A stretch of DNA of 64,000 nucleotides from Streptomyces neyagawaensis (GCF_023516595.1 NZ_JAMGBG010000076.1:62001-126000), one strand, 5' to 3'; positions 1 through 9,915 are shown, counted from the stretch's first letter. Numbers and translations: made by a program. The notes: generated by a model not told the origin, from the letters alone.

Positions 1-2246
1 TTCTCCTTGGTCAGCCCGTCGTCATCGTCGAAGTGCCAGGCCGCGCCGTCCTTGTAGTCGTAGGTGATGACCTGGTCGGGGGAGCCGCCCGTGCGGTCGG
101 TCGCGGTGACGGAGTCGACCACGTACTTGTTGAACCACTGCAGTTCGGGATCGGCGGTGGAACTGCCGCCGATGTACTGCGGGAAGCAGCGGGTGGTGTT
201 GGTCTGCGGTGTGGGCAGCGCGGCCGCGTCACAGACCGGCGCCGAGTAGTTCACGTCGGTCTGGCCGCCGGACTCGTCGGCGATCGTGGACAGCCGGGAC
301 TTGATGAAGGGGGCGTAGCCGTCGCCGGTCCTGTCGAGGCGGTTGGCGAGCTGCTTGTAGGCGAAGGTGGTCTTCGGCAGGGTGATCGCCGGGGTGGCGG
401 TGTGACCCGTGCGCTGGATGGAGTCGAGCAGCAGCTGGTAGTCGGTGTCGGCCATGCCCCAGCGGTGCGTCAGCTTCCAGGAGTCGACGTCCTTGTAGGC
501 GCTGCCGTCGTAGACCTGGGTGGCGACCTGCGTGAGCCGCTTGCGGGTGAAGTACACCGGGGAGTACCGGCCCGCGTCGCAGTCGGTGCCCGCGTCGCAG
601 TTCAGGTCCCAGGGGGTGTCGTACCAGTAGGCGGCGTCGTTGGCGATGGAGTCGCAGTTGGTCCGCGCGTCCGGGATGCAGCGCTCGCTGTTGGTGAAGT
701 CGGCCTTGGCCAGTGCCTTCGCCGAGTACATGGCATTGGACTTCAGTCCGTACTCGATGCGGTCGAGCGTGCCGCCGCGTACGTAGCGGGTGTCGTCGGC
801 GGCCTTCAGGTTGCGGCCGTAGGAGTTGGTCTCCTTGTCGTAGTAGTACGCGACCGCGTTGCCGCGCGCGTCGACGACGTAGTCGAGGTTCCAGCGCCAG
901 CCCTGCTGGCACCAGGACGCGGCGAACGTGGAGGCGTGGCAGGGCTCGTCGGCGTTGTTGCCGAAGACCGGCACCGTCCACGTCGAGTCCGTGGTCTCCT
1001 TGCCGTCCGCCCACCCCGGCAGACGGTTGTAGCCGAAGTAGTAGCGGGTGCCGTCCGGGGCGGTGACCCGCCAGTACTCGTCGTTGCGTGCGCCATTGCC
1101 GCGCACGTTGTCGGCGGCCCCGTAGATCCGGGCGACCCTCGTCCCGTCGTCCTTCTTCAGCTTCCAGGAGTTGGTGCCGTCGGGGACCAGCTCACCGGCC
1201 TTGCCGTTGAAGTTGAGGAAGGCGTTGTCGTAGGCCCAGCACAGATCGCCCGGCTTGCCACCGTCGGCGTTCTCCGCGCCGTCGTCGTCGCACTGCTTGT
1301 AGCGCCGCTCGATGTAGCCGGGCCACAGGTCGAAGCCGTCGCCGAGCCATGACGCCTGGTTGTTGGTGTTCCCGGTGCGCCCGTCGACGGAGGCGGAGGA
1401 GTACGTCATCCCGACGTTGGGCTTCAGGCCGCCGGGCACCTCGGGGACGGCCATCTCGTAGGACCAGGTGAAGTCACCGGTGTTGAGGTTGGTGTTCCAG
1501 GCCGCGGAGGGGGAGAGCGGGCTGGCCTTGTAGTCGCTGCCCACGCTCTTGGTGTCCGCCACGGCGGCGAAGACGGTGGGGACGCCGGAGCTGACGGCGA
1601 CCGACTTCGCGGTCAGCGTCTGCTTGTCGGCGTTGTTGACGGTCGTCACCGGCCGCGTCGTACGGCACTGCTTCTTCTGCGGCGTCGTCAGGGCGCAGGC
1701 GGGGAGTTCGACGAGGGTCAGGCGGGAGGCGTAGCCGCCGCCGTAGAGGCCGGCGAAGGAGGAGTAGTCGAGTCCGGCGCGGACCTTTCCTTCGCGCGTC
1801 TCGCCGTTCTGGCGGGGTGTCAGGGTGAAGACGGGCCCGTCCACACCGGTCTTGCGCGCGGCCTTCCTGGACAGGACCCGGACGGTGTAGGTACCGTCCG
1901 CGGCGTCCTTGGCCCTGGTGCCCCGGGTGTCCAGGGTGAGGGGGGTGCCCTTGACGCGGGTGGTGTCCTCTTGCAGGGTCACCGTCGCGGCGGTGGCCTT
2001 CGGCCAGGCGGTGGCCGGGGCCTCGGCGGGGGTACGGGGACCCTTCATGACCTTGCGGGGCACCGCCTTGCCCGCCGGGCCCCCGGCGACCGGCTTCTCC
2101 GCCTTCGGCAGCGCGGGCTTCTGCCACGCCTGGGCGACCGCGGGAGCACCCGCCGCCTGAATGAGGGTGCCCGTCAGCACCGCGGCCGTGGCCAGGGCCA
2201 CCTGGCGCCACGGCCTGCCTGTTCTCCTGCGTGGTCTGGTAGTCAT
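1..2246 (-). CDS. RHS/YD-type giant secreted protein, N-terminal part (runs off left edge)
   Basis: An uninterrupted minus-strand frame of 748 codons starts at ATG 2246 (protein begins MTTRPRRRTGRPWRQ) and is still open at base 1, so the C-terminus is missing. An Arg-rich start followed by a hydrophobic stretch ending near AGAPAVAQA resembles a signal peptide. The rest is Gly/Asp/Tyr-rich beta-strand sequence with segments such as DGTRYYFGYN and GGSPDQVITYDYKDG, typical of the N-terminal shell of actinobacterial RHS-repeat proteins. In that family the variable C-terminal domain is often a toxin; that end is not visible here. It lies 130 bp downstream of a same-strand LamG protein, a pairing commonly seen in Streptomyces. 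The RHS assignment is by sequence style, not by search. Confidence 0.75.
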   Translation of the reverse strand, partial: MTTRPRRRTGRPWRQVALATAAVLTGTLIQAAGAPAVAQAWQKPALPKAEKPVAGGPAGKAVPRKVMKGPRTPAEAPATAWPKATAATVTLQEDTTRVKGTPLTLDTRGTRAKDAADGTYTVRVLSRKAARKTGVDGPVFTLTPRQNGETREGKVRAGLDYSSFAGLYGGGYASRLTLVELPACALTTPQKKQCRTTRPVTTVNNADKQTLTAKSVAVSSGVPTVFAAVADTKSVGSDYKASPLSPSAAWNTNLNTGDFTWSYEMAVPEVPGGLKPNVGMTYSSASVDGRTGNTNNQASWLGDGFDLWPGYIERRYKQCDDDGAENADGGKPGDLCWAYDNAFLNFNGKAGELVPDGTNSWKLKKDDGTRVARIYGAADNVRGNGARNDEYWRVTAPDGTRYYFGYNRLPGWADGKETTDSTWTVPVFGNNADEPCHASTFAASWCQQGWRWNLDYVVDARGNAVAYYYDKETNSYGRNLKAADDTRYVRGGTLDRIEYGLKSNAMYSAKALAKADFTNSERCIPDARTNCDSIANDAAYWYDTPWDLNCDAGTDCDAGRYSPVYFTRKRLTQVATQVYDGSAYKDVDSWKLTHRWGMADTDYQLLLDSIQRTGHTATPAITLPKTTFAYKQLANRLDRTGDGYAPFIKSRLSTIADESGGQTDVNYSAPVCDAAALPTPQTNTTRCFPQYIGGSSTADPELQWFNKYVVDSVTATDRTGGSPDQVITYDYKDGAAWHFDDDDGLTKE

Positions 2247-2376
2247 GCGCGTCTGTTTCTCCCGTTGGGTGCTCCGCGGGCAGGACAGGGCCATGCGGGG
2301 CGGAGCGAGAAAAGTAGAGGGCGGAACGGGGCCGGCCGTGTGCGACGGCGGGCCCCGTTCCAGACGATCGGGCCGG

Positions 2377-5300
2377 TCAGTCGCCGCTGGGAACGGCGGT
2401 CTCCACGCCCGGCATGCCGACAGCGAGGTGATCGATCTGCGTCTCGGTCAGCGCGCCCTGGAAGACCCAGACGTCGGAGAGCGAGCCGGGGAAGTACTGA
2501 CCCGACGTGGTGCCCGTCGTGTCCCGGCCGAGCTGCAGTGTCTTCGCGGCCTTGTACGTCAGTACGTCGTCGGCCCACGAGACGACGTCGGCGCAGCCCG
2601 CGTCGTCCTGCACGCCGTCGTCGTCGGCGTCGGCGCAGGCGGTCTCCTGGAGTTCACCGTTGACGTAGAGGCGGATCTCCTTGGAGAACCCGTCGTAGAC
2701 CAGTGCCAGATGGTTCCAGTCGGTGGGGCTGTAGAACATGCCGTTGCCGACGTCGGAGACCGCGGCGGTGTCGCTGTCGGAGTCGGCCATGGAGATCCGC
2801 CAACGGCCCGGATCGGTCGCCGGGGTGGCGCCCGGTTCGTAGCGCACCGCGAACGCGCTCTTCCTGGCTCCCGGAGCGCTGACCACGGTGACGGGGCCGG
2901 TCGGGGTCGCGGCCGCCTGGACGTAGGCGCTGACGGTGAAACTGGCGCCGGTGTCGACCGGGACGACGGGCGCCGCCGCGTAGTCGTTGGTGCCGTCGAG
3001 GGTGACGGCACCGTCGACCCAGCCCGAGCCCGTCTGGGCACCGTTGTAGAGGGTCATGGCGTTGGCGGAGGCCGAGGCGTCCGGCGACGTCGGCGGCGTA
3101 CCGGCGGCCGTCTCGAACTTCCAGCGGCCCTTGACCACCGCGCGCTGCTTGAACAGCTGCTGCACCTCACCGGCGGACACCGGACGGTCGAAGAGCCGTA
3201 CGTCGTCGATCTGGCCGGGGAAGAACGAGGTGGGCTTGCGCTCGAACGCGCTGGCACCGATCTGCACCGAGCCGCCGGCGTACCAGGTGGTGGTCGTGGC
3301 GGTGGTGCCGGCCAGGGTGCCGTTGACGTACAGCGAGAGCTTGTCGGCCACGGTGTCCTGGACACCGACCAGGTGCGTCCACTCACCGCCGTACGCGGTC
3401 GTGCCCGTGGGCTGCATCGCCCTCACCACGGTGGAGTCGGCGGTGTCGGCGCTGTGCTGGTTGAACACCCAGCGGTCGGAGGAACTGGAGTAGTAGAGCT
3501 CCGGACCCGTCACCGTGGCGCCGATCTGCGAGGCGACCGTGGCGGCGTGGTTCGGCTTGGTCTTCGGCAACTTCACCCAGGCGGAGATGGCGTAGCTGTA
3601 CGACGTGTTGATGTGCGGGCCGCTGGTGACGGCGTAGTCGTCCGTGCCGTCCAGGGTGAGCGCGTTGCCGTCCACTCCTGCCCCGCCGGTGGTCGCCCCT
3701 CCCTTGAGGACCGCGGGGTTCACATCGGCCCGGCCGCTCAGCGCGGTGGCGTCGGCGGCGTCGTCCATGGAGAAGGCCGCTCGGGCGGGACGGCCCGCGC
3801 CGATCGAGTTCGAGGTGTAGAGGTCCGACACCTCGGCCGCAGACAGCGGCTTCTCGTAGGTCCTCACCTCGTCGATGACACCGGGGAAGAACGAGGTCAC
3901 CGCGCCGTTGAGGAAGCTGCCGCCGATCATCATGCCGCGCCGCGCGTTCCACGCCTTGGTGTACGCCGTGGTCCCGGCCAGCGTTCCGTTGACGAACAGC
4001 TTCAGCTGCTGCTCACCGGCGGCGTACACACCGACCAGGTGGGTCCACTCCCCGGCCTTGGCCCCGCCCGCGGCGGGCTGCATGACCCGGACGGGACTGG
4101 CGCTGGTGCTGTCCGAGCTGTACTGGTTGAACACCCAGCGGTCGTACCCCTTGGAGTAGTACAGCTCGAAGCCGGGCGCGTTGTTGCCTCGCTGGGAGGC
4201 GACGACCGCTCCCCCGGAGGGCAATGACGAGAGCTTCACCCACGCCGACACCGAGAAGCTCACATCGGTGTTGATGGTGGCGATGTCGGTGGCGGCGTAG
4301 TCGTCGACACCGTCGAACTGCACCGCCTTGCCGATCTTGCCGTCCACGTTCCGTGTCGGGCCGCCGTACAGCGTCGCGGGCTGCTCGGGTGCGCTGCCCG
4401 CCGCCTGGGTGGCACCGGCCGCCTCGTCCATCGACCAGTTGGCGCGTTCCAGCTGTCCCGCCTTGACGCGGAACTGGTAGGTGCGGATCTCGGAGCCGTT
4501 GCCGGCGGCGTCGAACGAGCGTGCGGTGAAGGTGTTCAGACCGGGCTTGAGCGGCAGGACGGGGACGGTCCTGGCGGCGCCGCCCGAGGTGGTGACCGTG
4601 TTGGCGGCGACCGGGTCGCCGTTGACGCCGTACCAGTACTTCGTCACGTCGGAGACGGCGCCGGTGATCACGAAGTTGCCGTACTGGCCCACTCCGTCGT
4701 ACCAGGGGTCCTCGGGGTCCTCCGGGTTGGAGGCCGGGTAGATGGCGGAGGAGATGCTCGGTGCCTTCGGCACGCTCGTGTCGTACACGAAGTAGCAGGA
4801 GGTCGCGTCACCCGTGTACGACCAGGGCGAGTACTGGGCACCGTCGTAGGACTGGACGTACCAGTTGACCGTCTTGTTGGCGGGGATGGCGGTCGGCAGG
4901 TTGATCACGAAGTCCGAGCCGGACTTCTTCGCCTTCGTCAGCCCCGACCTCCAGCGGGTGATGGCGCCCTTGCCGTCGCCGGTGTCCCAGCTCGCCCGGA
5001 ACTCCACTTTGATGTCGTCCCCGTCGGGGTCGGTGACGTCGTTCGCGCGGATCGTGCCCAGGCTGCGCACGCGCGGGGCGTTCTCGGGCTTCTTGCACGT
5101 ACCGCCGTACTCCATGACGAGCTGCGACATCTTCACCTGCGGCGGCGGCCGGTTGTACTGCACCCGCAGGAAGGCGTCGTCCGAGAACCGCTTCCAGCCG
5201 TAGGCGTCGGACTCGCTCGCCGCCTTCATGCCGAAGGTCATCGTCGACCACTTCTTGTCCGCCGCCTGCTGGATCGCGGACTTCACGTTGAACTCGGCGT

Positions 5301-6807
5301 CCTTGGCGGCGCAGCCCGTGAACCCGTAGGCGAACGACTCGGTCTTGAGATGGTCGATCCAGAAGCCGGACGCGTTCTGGGAGTTCCAGGTCGTCGACGA
5401 GGAGATGTCCTTGGTGCGCCACAGCTCCACACTCCGGTCGGAGCAGGACGCCGACCATGTGTTGCGGACCACGAACTCGGCCTCCAGCACGCTCCGGCCC
5501 GCGAACTTCGAGGTCGGGATGCGGTAGAAGAGCCGCTTGGTGTCGTGCGGGGCGCAGTAGGCCCAGTTGCAGTACCCGAGGCCCGCGTCCGACTCGCCGT
5601 TGAACTTCCACTGCGGTGACGACGCCCAGTACTTGGAGGCCATCGTCCACGCGGACGCCTTCGGGGAGTAGAACTGGGGGTCGATGAAGACGGGGTACAC
5701 CGTGTCCTTGCCCCGGAGCACGTCCCGGTCGGGCGTCAGCACCAGGGCGTCCTGCGCGGTGGGCACGTCCACACCGACCGCGGCCACGTTCGCGGACTCG
5801 GCGGCGACGGCCTCCGGGGCGTCCCCGCCGTCGTCGGCGGCCGGGGCGACGGTGGCCGCGGGGCTGGTGGTGGCGGCAGGGCCGGCCGTGGTGGCCGCGG
5901 CACGCCGCCCGGAGAACGACGACACCTTCGAGGCGCCCTGGTCGGCGGAGCGCGTCGCGGACTGCTCCCCGGCGTCGGGTGCCTTGTCGGCGGGTGCCTT
6001 GTCGCTGGAGTCCCACATCACCGGGCGAGGGGCCTCGAAGACCGCGCTTCCGGCCCCCTTGTCGATCGCGGCCAGGCCACCGGTCCTGGTCTCCTCGACC
6101 CGCATGCCGTCGGCGTCCAGCTTCAGACGGAGTTCGTTCAGGTCGCTGTTGGCCGCGGCCTCGGCCGACTTGACGACCAGAAGCTGGGTGAAACCGTCCT
6201 GCTGCGCCGTCATCCGCAGATCGACGTCGGGCAGCACGTCCGGATAGGTGACGGTGTTTCCGCTCAACTTCGGGGCAGGCAACTTCTCCGGCCAGCTCAA
6301 CGCCAGTTCGCGGCCGTTCTTCGTCATCCGTACGAGCGGGTCGGAACCCCCGCCCGAGAACGTCAGCCCGACGGTGGTGGCCTTGGGCGCGACCGTTCCG
6401 TCCGTGCCGCGCGTCAGCGTGGTGTCGATGTCCCGCCACTCGCCATCTACGCGCGTCCGCACCGGACGCAGATGTTCGCGGGCCTCCAGGTTGCCCTCCG
6501 GCGTCGCGAACACTTCGCTGCTCTCACCGCGCAGTGAGACGATCTCCACCGGCTTGCCCGTACGCGCAGCCTTGGCCAGCGCCTTGGTGTCCTCACCCGC
6601 TGCGGCTTCCCCGGTCTCGTCGACGACCCCCGCGGCCTTGGCCCCCTTGCCGGGCTTGCCGGCCTTACCGGCCTTGACGGCCGACGCGTCGGCGCGCCCG
6701 CCGGCCACGGCCATGGCATCACCAGCGGTACTCGCCACCAGCGTCAAGGCCGCGGCGAGCACCACGCCGGCTGTGCGCAGCCGACGTCTTCCCCCGTACG
6801 TATTCAT
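2377..6807 (-). CDS. Secreted LamG/concanavalin-A-like repeat protein
   Basis: About 1476 residues from ATG 6807, chosen because GGGGGA lies about 9 nt upstream and the product then opens with a signal peptide (MNTYGGRRRLRTAG, then VVLAAALTLVAST). The frame could extend 24 codons upstream to 6879. After a Lys/Gly/Ala-rich linker there is a beta-rich region with a DNRLRE-like segment around residues 390-560 (FIDPQFYSPKASAW), a fibronectin-like part, and three LamG-type jelly-roll repeats at roughly 820-1025, 1025-1220 and 1220-1465. Each repeat carries a variant of the signature WTHLVGVYD...LYVNG...FPGxIDDVR. Probably exported and sugar- or surface-binding. It precedes the RHS protein on the same strand, so the two are likely co-expressed. 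Confidence 0.85.
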   Translation of the reverse strand: MNTYGGRRRLRTAGVVLAAALTLVASTAGDAMAVAGGRADASAVKAGKAGKPGKGAKAAGVVDETGEAAAGEDTKALAKAARTGKPVEIVSLRGESSEVFATPEGNLEAREHLRPVRTRVDGEWRDIDTTLTRGTDGTVAPKATTVGLTFSGGGSDPLVRMTKNGRELALSWPEKLPAPKLSGNTVTYPDVLPDVDLRMTAQQDGFTQLLVVKSAEAAANSDLNELRLKLDADGMRVEETRTGGLAAIDKGAGSAVFEAPRPVMWDSSDKAPADKAPDAGEQSATRSADQGASKVSSFSGRRAAATTAGPAATTSPAATVAPAADDGGDAPEAVAAESANVAAVGVDVPTAQDALVLTPDRDVLRGKDTVYPVFIDPQFYSPKASAWTMASKYWASSPQWKFNGESDAGLGYCNWAYCAPHDTKRLFYRIPTSKFAGRSVLEAEFVVRNTWSASCSDRSVELWRTKDISSSTTWNSQNASGFWIDHLKTESFAYGFTGCAAKDAEFNVKSAIQQAADKKWSTMTFGMKAASESDAYGWKRFSDDAFLRVQYNRPPPQVKMSQLVMEYGGTCKKPENAPRVRSLGTIRANDVTDPDGDDIKVEFRASWDTGDGKGAITRWRSGLTKAKKSGSDFVINLPTAIPANKTVNWYVQSYDGAQYSPWSYTGDATSCYFVYDTSVPKAPSISSAIYPASNPEDPEDPWYDGVGQYGNFVITGAVSDVTKYWYGVNGDPVAANTVTTSGGAARTVPVLPLKPGLNTFTARSFDAAGNGSEIRTYQFRVKAGQLERANWSMDEAAGATQAAGSAPEQPATLYGGPTRNVDGKIGKAVQFDGVDDYAATDIATINTDVSFSVSAWVKLSSLPSGGAVVASQRGNNAPGFELYYSKGYDRWVFNQYSSDSTSASPVRVMQPAAGGAKAGEWTHLVGVYAAGEQQLKLFVNGTLAGTTAYTKAWNARRGMMIGGSFLNGAVTSFFPGVIDEVRTYEKPLSAAEVSDLYTSNSIGAGRPARAAFSMDDAADATALSGRADVNPAVLKGGATTGGAGVDGNALTLDGTDDYAVTSGPHINTSYSYAISAWVKLPKTKPNHAATVASQIGATVTGPELYYSSSSDRWVFNQHSADTADSTVVRAMQPTGTTAYGGEWTHLVGVQDTVADKLSLYVNGTLAGTTATTTTWYAGGSVQIGASAFERKPTSFFPGQIDDVRLFDRPVSAGEVQQLFKQRAVVKGRWKFETAAGTPPTSPDASASANAMTLYNGAQTGSGWVDGAVTLDGTNDYAAAPVVPVDTGASFTVSAYVQAAATPTGPVTVVSAPGARKSAFAVRYEPGATPATDPGRWRISMADSDSDTAAVSDVGNGMFYSPTDWNHLALVYDGFSKEIRLYVNGELQETACADADDDGVQDDAGCADVVSWADDVLTYKAAKTLQLGRDTTGTTSGQYFPGSLSDVWVFQGALTETQIDHLAVGMPGVETAVPSGD

Positions 6808-7048
6808 ATGTGAGTTCCCCCGCGAAGCGGTACTGAACCGCGACTGGTCGTGTGCGGTCGATCGATGAAACCGCAACATACGAGCATCGACAGCCCACTT
6901 ACCAGGGACTCACACGGGGGCAAATCCCACGAGTGAACCCAATCATCTGAAGCTGCAGAGTGAAGAACTTCACGTTTACTTCGCGATCTGCCCGCTATCG
7001 ATCAGTTTTCTCCCCATCACGCCCACGACTCGCCTGCCCCGCCGCTAC

Positions 7049-8344
7049 TCACCAGAACTGCCGGAGGTTGAAGCTTCTCAAGGAGATGTTGCTCGGAGGT
7101 TCGGTCGAACTCCTGGCGTAGAGCAGCGGCATCGCTTTCTGGGGCGAGCCGTACGCGGCGCTCCATGCGAGCCACTGGTACGCGTCCCATCCCCGCTCCA
7201 TACCGATTCCCACGCCGTCTTTGCTCAAGGTGGTCAGGGCCAGGCGATGGTGGAAGGCGACGTGGTAACGGGCCCGGACCTCCAGGGGGCGCCGCTCGTA
7301 CCGGTCGAACCAGCACAGCGCCGACGCGCCCCGCTCACTGGGATGTCCGCCGTTCTTGTGCAGCCTGAGCAGATGGTCGAGGTCGTGGCGTTCGTTCCGC
7401 ATGAACCGCCGCATCGTCCCCATGGCCGCCTCGACCGCCGAGTGCAGTGTCTGCCCGCTGCTCCAGTGCGGTTCGGCGGGCGGACCGGACCAGTCCGGGC
7501 CGAAGACCTCGTCCATGTCACGCTCGACCAGGTCGCTGAAGGGATCGAGCGGTGTGAACCGGAATTCCGTGCTCGAGACGGCGTTGTGGCGCGCCAGCGC
7601 CGCCCGTAGGTCGTCCGCGTGCTGATCGAGGATGCGGAGCAGATGCTCCACCCGTCCCTCGTTCGCGTAGTGCAGGAAGACCAGGGAGTTCACCGTACTG
7701 GCGGCCCGGTCGGTCGCCGTCTGCTGGGAAACGTTGACCCTCCGCTTCCTGGCGAGCGAGTTGTCCATCAGCGCACTGACGAACGCCATCATGCGGGCCG
7801 TGCCCGGACCGCTGACGTGCTCGGGAAGCACCGGGTCGGTCACACCGGCCCGATGTGCGCACAGTCCGATCTCCACGTCGAGGGCGGGCCTGTCCTCGAG
7901 CAGCGTCGAGAGGAAACGCGCGCCTTCCCGATAGCGGTTCGACTCCGGGTTGAACGTCTCGCTCTGCCGGGTGAAGCGGAAGCCGGCGATCATCGTGGGG
8001 ACCAACGCCAACATGCGCGACACGCTGAGGGCACCGCGGTCGGCCCTGGGCAGCCGGTCCAGTAGCTCTCTCGCCTTGATGATCTCCTGACGTGCGGCGA
8101 GCTGACCGCTGCCGGCGTAGATCATCGCTGCGATCGCAGCCTCCCACCGGCGTGGCCGCTTGAGCGCCAGTGGATGGATTCCCGCGATCTCGTCCGGGGA
8201 AGGAAGCCGCGTGTCAACCGACTCGGCGTCCTTACGGATGCCGCACAGCACCGCTATCTCTCGCACGTCGATCTTCGATCCGTTGTAGCGGCTGAGCGCC
8301 TGCGACCTCGAATAGTCCCAAAACGTTATGTCGTCGGACATCAC
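7049..8344 (-). CDS. Conserved-looking hypothetical protein, 431 aa
   Basis: I do not recognise the family. The frame starts at GTG 8344, with ATG immediately after it, and an AGGAAG stretch 6-9 nt upstream. The protein is soluble-looking and largely helical, with an HH pair (FHHRLAL) and many Trp/Tyr near the C-terminus, and has no signal peptide or membrane segment. Third-position GC is high, which supports coding. It lies 75 bp downstream of the MFS exporter on the same strand and could be the last gene of the minus-strand arm of the biosynthetic locus. A role there is inference from position only. Confidence 0.6.
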   Translation of the reverse strand: MMSDDITFWDYSRSQALSRYNGSKIDVREIAVLCGIRKDAESVDTRLPSPDEIAGIHPLALKRPRRWEAAIAAMIYAGSGQLAARQEIIKARELLDRLPRADRGALSVSRMLALVPTMIAGFRFTRQSETFNPESNRYREGARFLSTLLEDRPALDVEIGLCAHRAGVTDPVLPEHVSGPGTARMMAFVSALMDNSLARKRRVNVSQQTATDRAASTVNSLVFLHYANEGRVEHLLRILDQHADDLRAALARHNAVSSTEFRFTPLDPFSDLVERDMDEVFGPDWSGPPAEPHWSSGQTLHSAVEAAMGTMRRFMRNERHDLDHLLRLHKNGGHPSERGASALCWFDRYERRPLEVRARYHVAFHHRLALTTLSKDGVGIGMERGWDAYQWLAWSAAYGSPQKAMPLLYARSSTEPPSNISLRSFNLRQFW

Positions 8345-8419
8345 TTCGTTCTTCCTGCAGTTCGTCTCGTTCGGATGCCTGTCGTCCGCGACAGATCCCG
8401 CCGCGCTGGTCAGGCGCCT

Positions 8420-9694
8420 TCAGTCGCCGGGTCCGATCCCGTCCTGGCGGACCTGGCCGACGGCACGGCGAACGGCGGCCAGTGCGGCGGTGGCCGCCGC
8501 CGCGCTGGTGGCCAGGAGGGCCCACGGCCACCAGGGACCCAGCGTCAGCGCCCCGGTCAGGACCAGCGGGGCGATCGCTGAGCCGACCCCCCAGGACAGC
8601 TGGTGCAGGCCCAGGTGCCGGCCGGGTACGTCCTCGGGGGCCATGCGGACGGCCACGACGTCGCTGGTGGGGGCGTGCATCAGTTCCGCCGCGGTGAACA
8701 CCAGTACCGCGACCGCGAGCAGCGGCAGTACCGCCGTGCGCGGCAGCCCGCTCGCCGTGCCGAACAGCACGGCCGCCGCGGACCACAGCACGGCCGCCCA
8801 TTGAAGGACGCGCAGGTACTCGCGCCGTTCCAGGCACCGCACCGCCAGGGCCTGACCGGCCGTCACCAGCACGGTGTTCAGCGCGAACACGGCGCCGACG
8901 ACCCAGGAGGGCTGGTGCAGCCACCGCACGACATACAGCGGTACGAGCACGGGAAGCGCCGCCGAGACCAGGACGAGCAGCGTGTTGGCCGCCACCATGG
9001 TGACGTACGCGCGGTCGGGCCGGGGCCGGGCCGGGCGGGGCCTCAGAACCGCCGGAGCCGAGCCCGGGGACGGGGTCCGGACCACTGTCGGCAGCAGGGC
9101 GATCAGGACCGTGGCGAGGGCGTAGCTCACCGCGTTGCCCGCCATGACCAGCCGCAGCCCGGTCGGGCCGAGCCCGGCCAGGAAGCCCGCCGCGAGCCCG
9201 CCGACCGCCATCCCGACGTTCCGCAAGGTGCGTTCGAGGCCGTACCAGCGGAGCAGCTCATCGGGTCGGCAGCGGCGGGTCAGGAACGCCCGGTTGGCCG
9301 GCCAGAACAGGTTGTCGCCCAGCGCCGCGAGGGTGGCCAGGAGCAGCACCGCCTGCCACGAGTCGGTCGTCATGTAGCCGAGAAACGCCGTCGCGCGCAG
9401 CACATGGGCACTTTGGACGAGCCGACGTGGGCCCCACCGGTCCATGAGCGGCCCGGACAGCGGCCCCGCGGCCAGGGCGGTGACCCCCGCCACTGTCAGC
9501 AGCGTGCCGGCGGTCGCCGCCGTCATTCGGCCCTGGCCGGTCAGGTAGAGGAGCAGGAACGGCACGGCCAGGCCGCTGCCCGTGCTGTCGACCAGCACGG
9601 CGGCCAGCAGCAGCCGCTGACCACCCAGCCGGGGCAGACCGAGCGCCGTGCTCAGCCGGCCCGGCCGCGGCGGCGCCGACGGTGCCGCGCTCAT
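8420..9694 (-). CDS. MFS transporter (probable exporter)
   Basis: A 424-residue product with about 12 hydrophobic segments and MFS hallmarks: a small-residue N-terminal helix (LLLAAVLVDSTGSGLAVPF) and, after TM2, GPLMDRWGPRR, the loop 2-3 motif of the major facilitator superfamily. I prefer ATG 9694 over GTG 9718 because ATGA at 9694-9691 overlaps the stop of a small upstream ORF, which suggests translational coupling. It sits between a methyltransferase and a hypothetical gene on one strand next to a LAL-regulated biosynthetic operon. Export of the locus product, or resistance to it, is the natural inference. Substrate unknown. Confidence 0.85.
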   Translation of the reverse strand: MSAAPSAPPRPGRLSTALGLPRLGGQRLLLAAVLVDSTGSGLAVPFLLLYLTGQGRMTAATAGTLLTVAGVTALAAGPLSGPLMDRWGPRRLVQSAHVLRATAFLGYMTTDSWQAVLLLATLAALGDNLFWPANRAFLTRRCRPDELLRWYGLERTLRNVGMAVGGLAAGFLAGLGPTGLRLVMAGNAVSYALATVLIALLPTVVRTPSPGSAPAVLRPRPARPRPDRAYVTMVAANTLLVLVSAALPVLVPLYVVRWLHQPSWVVGAVFALNTVLVTAGQALAVRCLERREYLRVLQWAAVLWSAAAVLFGTASGLPRTAVLPLLAVAVLVFTAAELMHAPTSDVVAVRMAPEDVPGRHLGLHQLSWGVGSAIAPLVLTGALTLGPWWPWALLATSAAAATAALAAVRRAVGQVRQDGIGPGD

Positions 9695-9915
9695 CGCGGC
9701 GCGAACCGCCGTCGGCACAGCGGGTCGGCCGACGGCAGTTCGCGCCCTCGCCCGGGCCGTATCGCCTCGTCGACCCGGCCGGTGTGGCGACGGGAACGGA
9801 AGGACCGGTGTGTCCCGTGCGCGCCGCGCACCGCGCCGTCGGCGGCGGAATCGCGGGGGGTGCGCACACGTGCCTCCGTGTCGGGGCGGGCATCAGCGAG
9901 CGGGTGGGTTCTCAC
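9691..9915 (-). CDS. Small Arg-rich ORF, 74 aa, overlapping the MFS start
   Basis: The reading frame starts at GTG 9915 with GGAAG five bases upstream and ends in a TGA that overlaps the ATG of the MFS gene (ATGA). Third codon positions are strongly GC-biased. The product (MRTHPLADARPDTEARVRT...) is rich in Arg and has no recognised domain. The good ribosome site, codon bias and 4-bp overlap argue that it is translated. It may be a small protein or a coupling leader for the exporter. I cannot exclude that it is a non-functional open frame in a GC-rich gap. Confidence 0.4.
   Translation of the reverse strand: MRTHPLADARPDTEARVRTPRDSAADGAVRGAHGTHRSFRSRRHTGRVDEAIRPGRGRELPSADPLCRRRFAPR

Noticed and set aside
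33..1352. 439-codon plus-strand open frame at the left edge
   Set aside because: It is antisense to the RHS gene, whose translation is rich in coherent beta-strand and signal-peptide features; the plus frame gives Val/Gly/Arg-rich nonsense typical of GC shadow frames.
2161..4227. 688-codon plus-strand frame
   Set aside because: Antisense to the LamG protein. No ribosome site and no recognisable domain.
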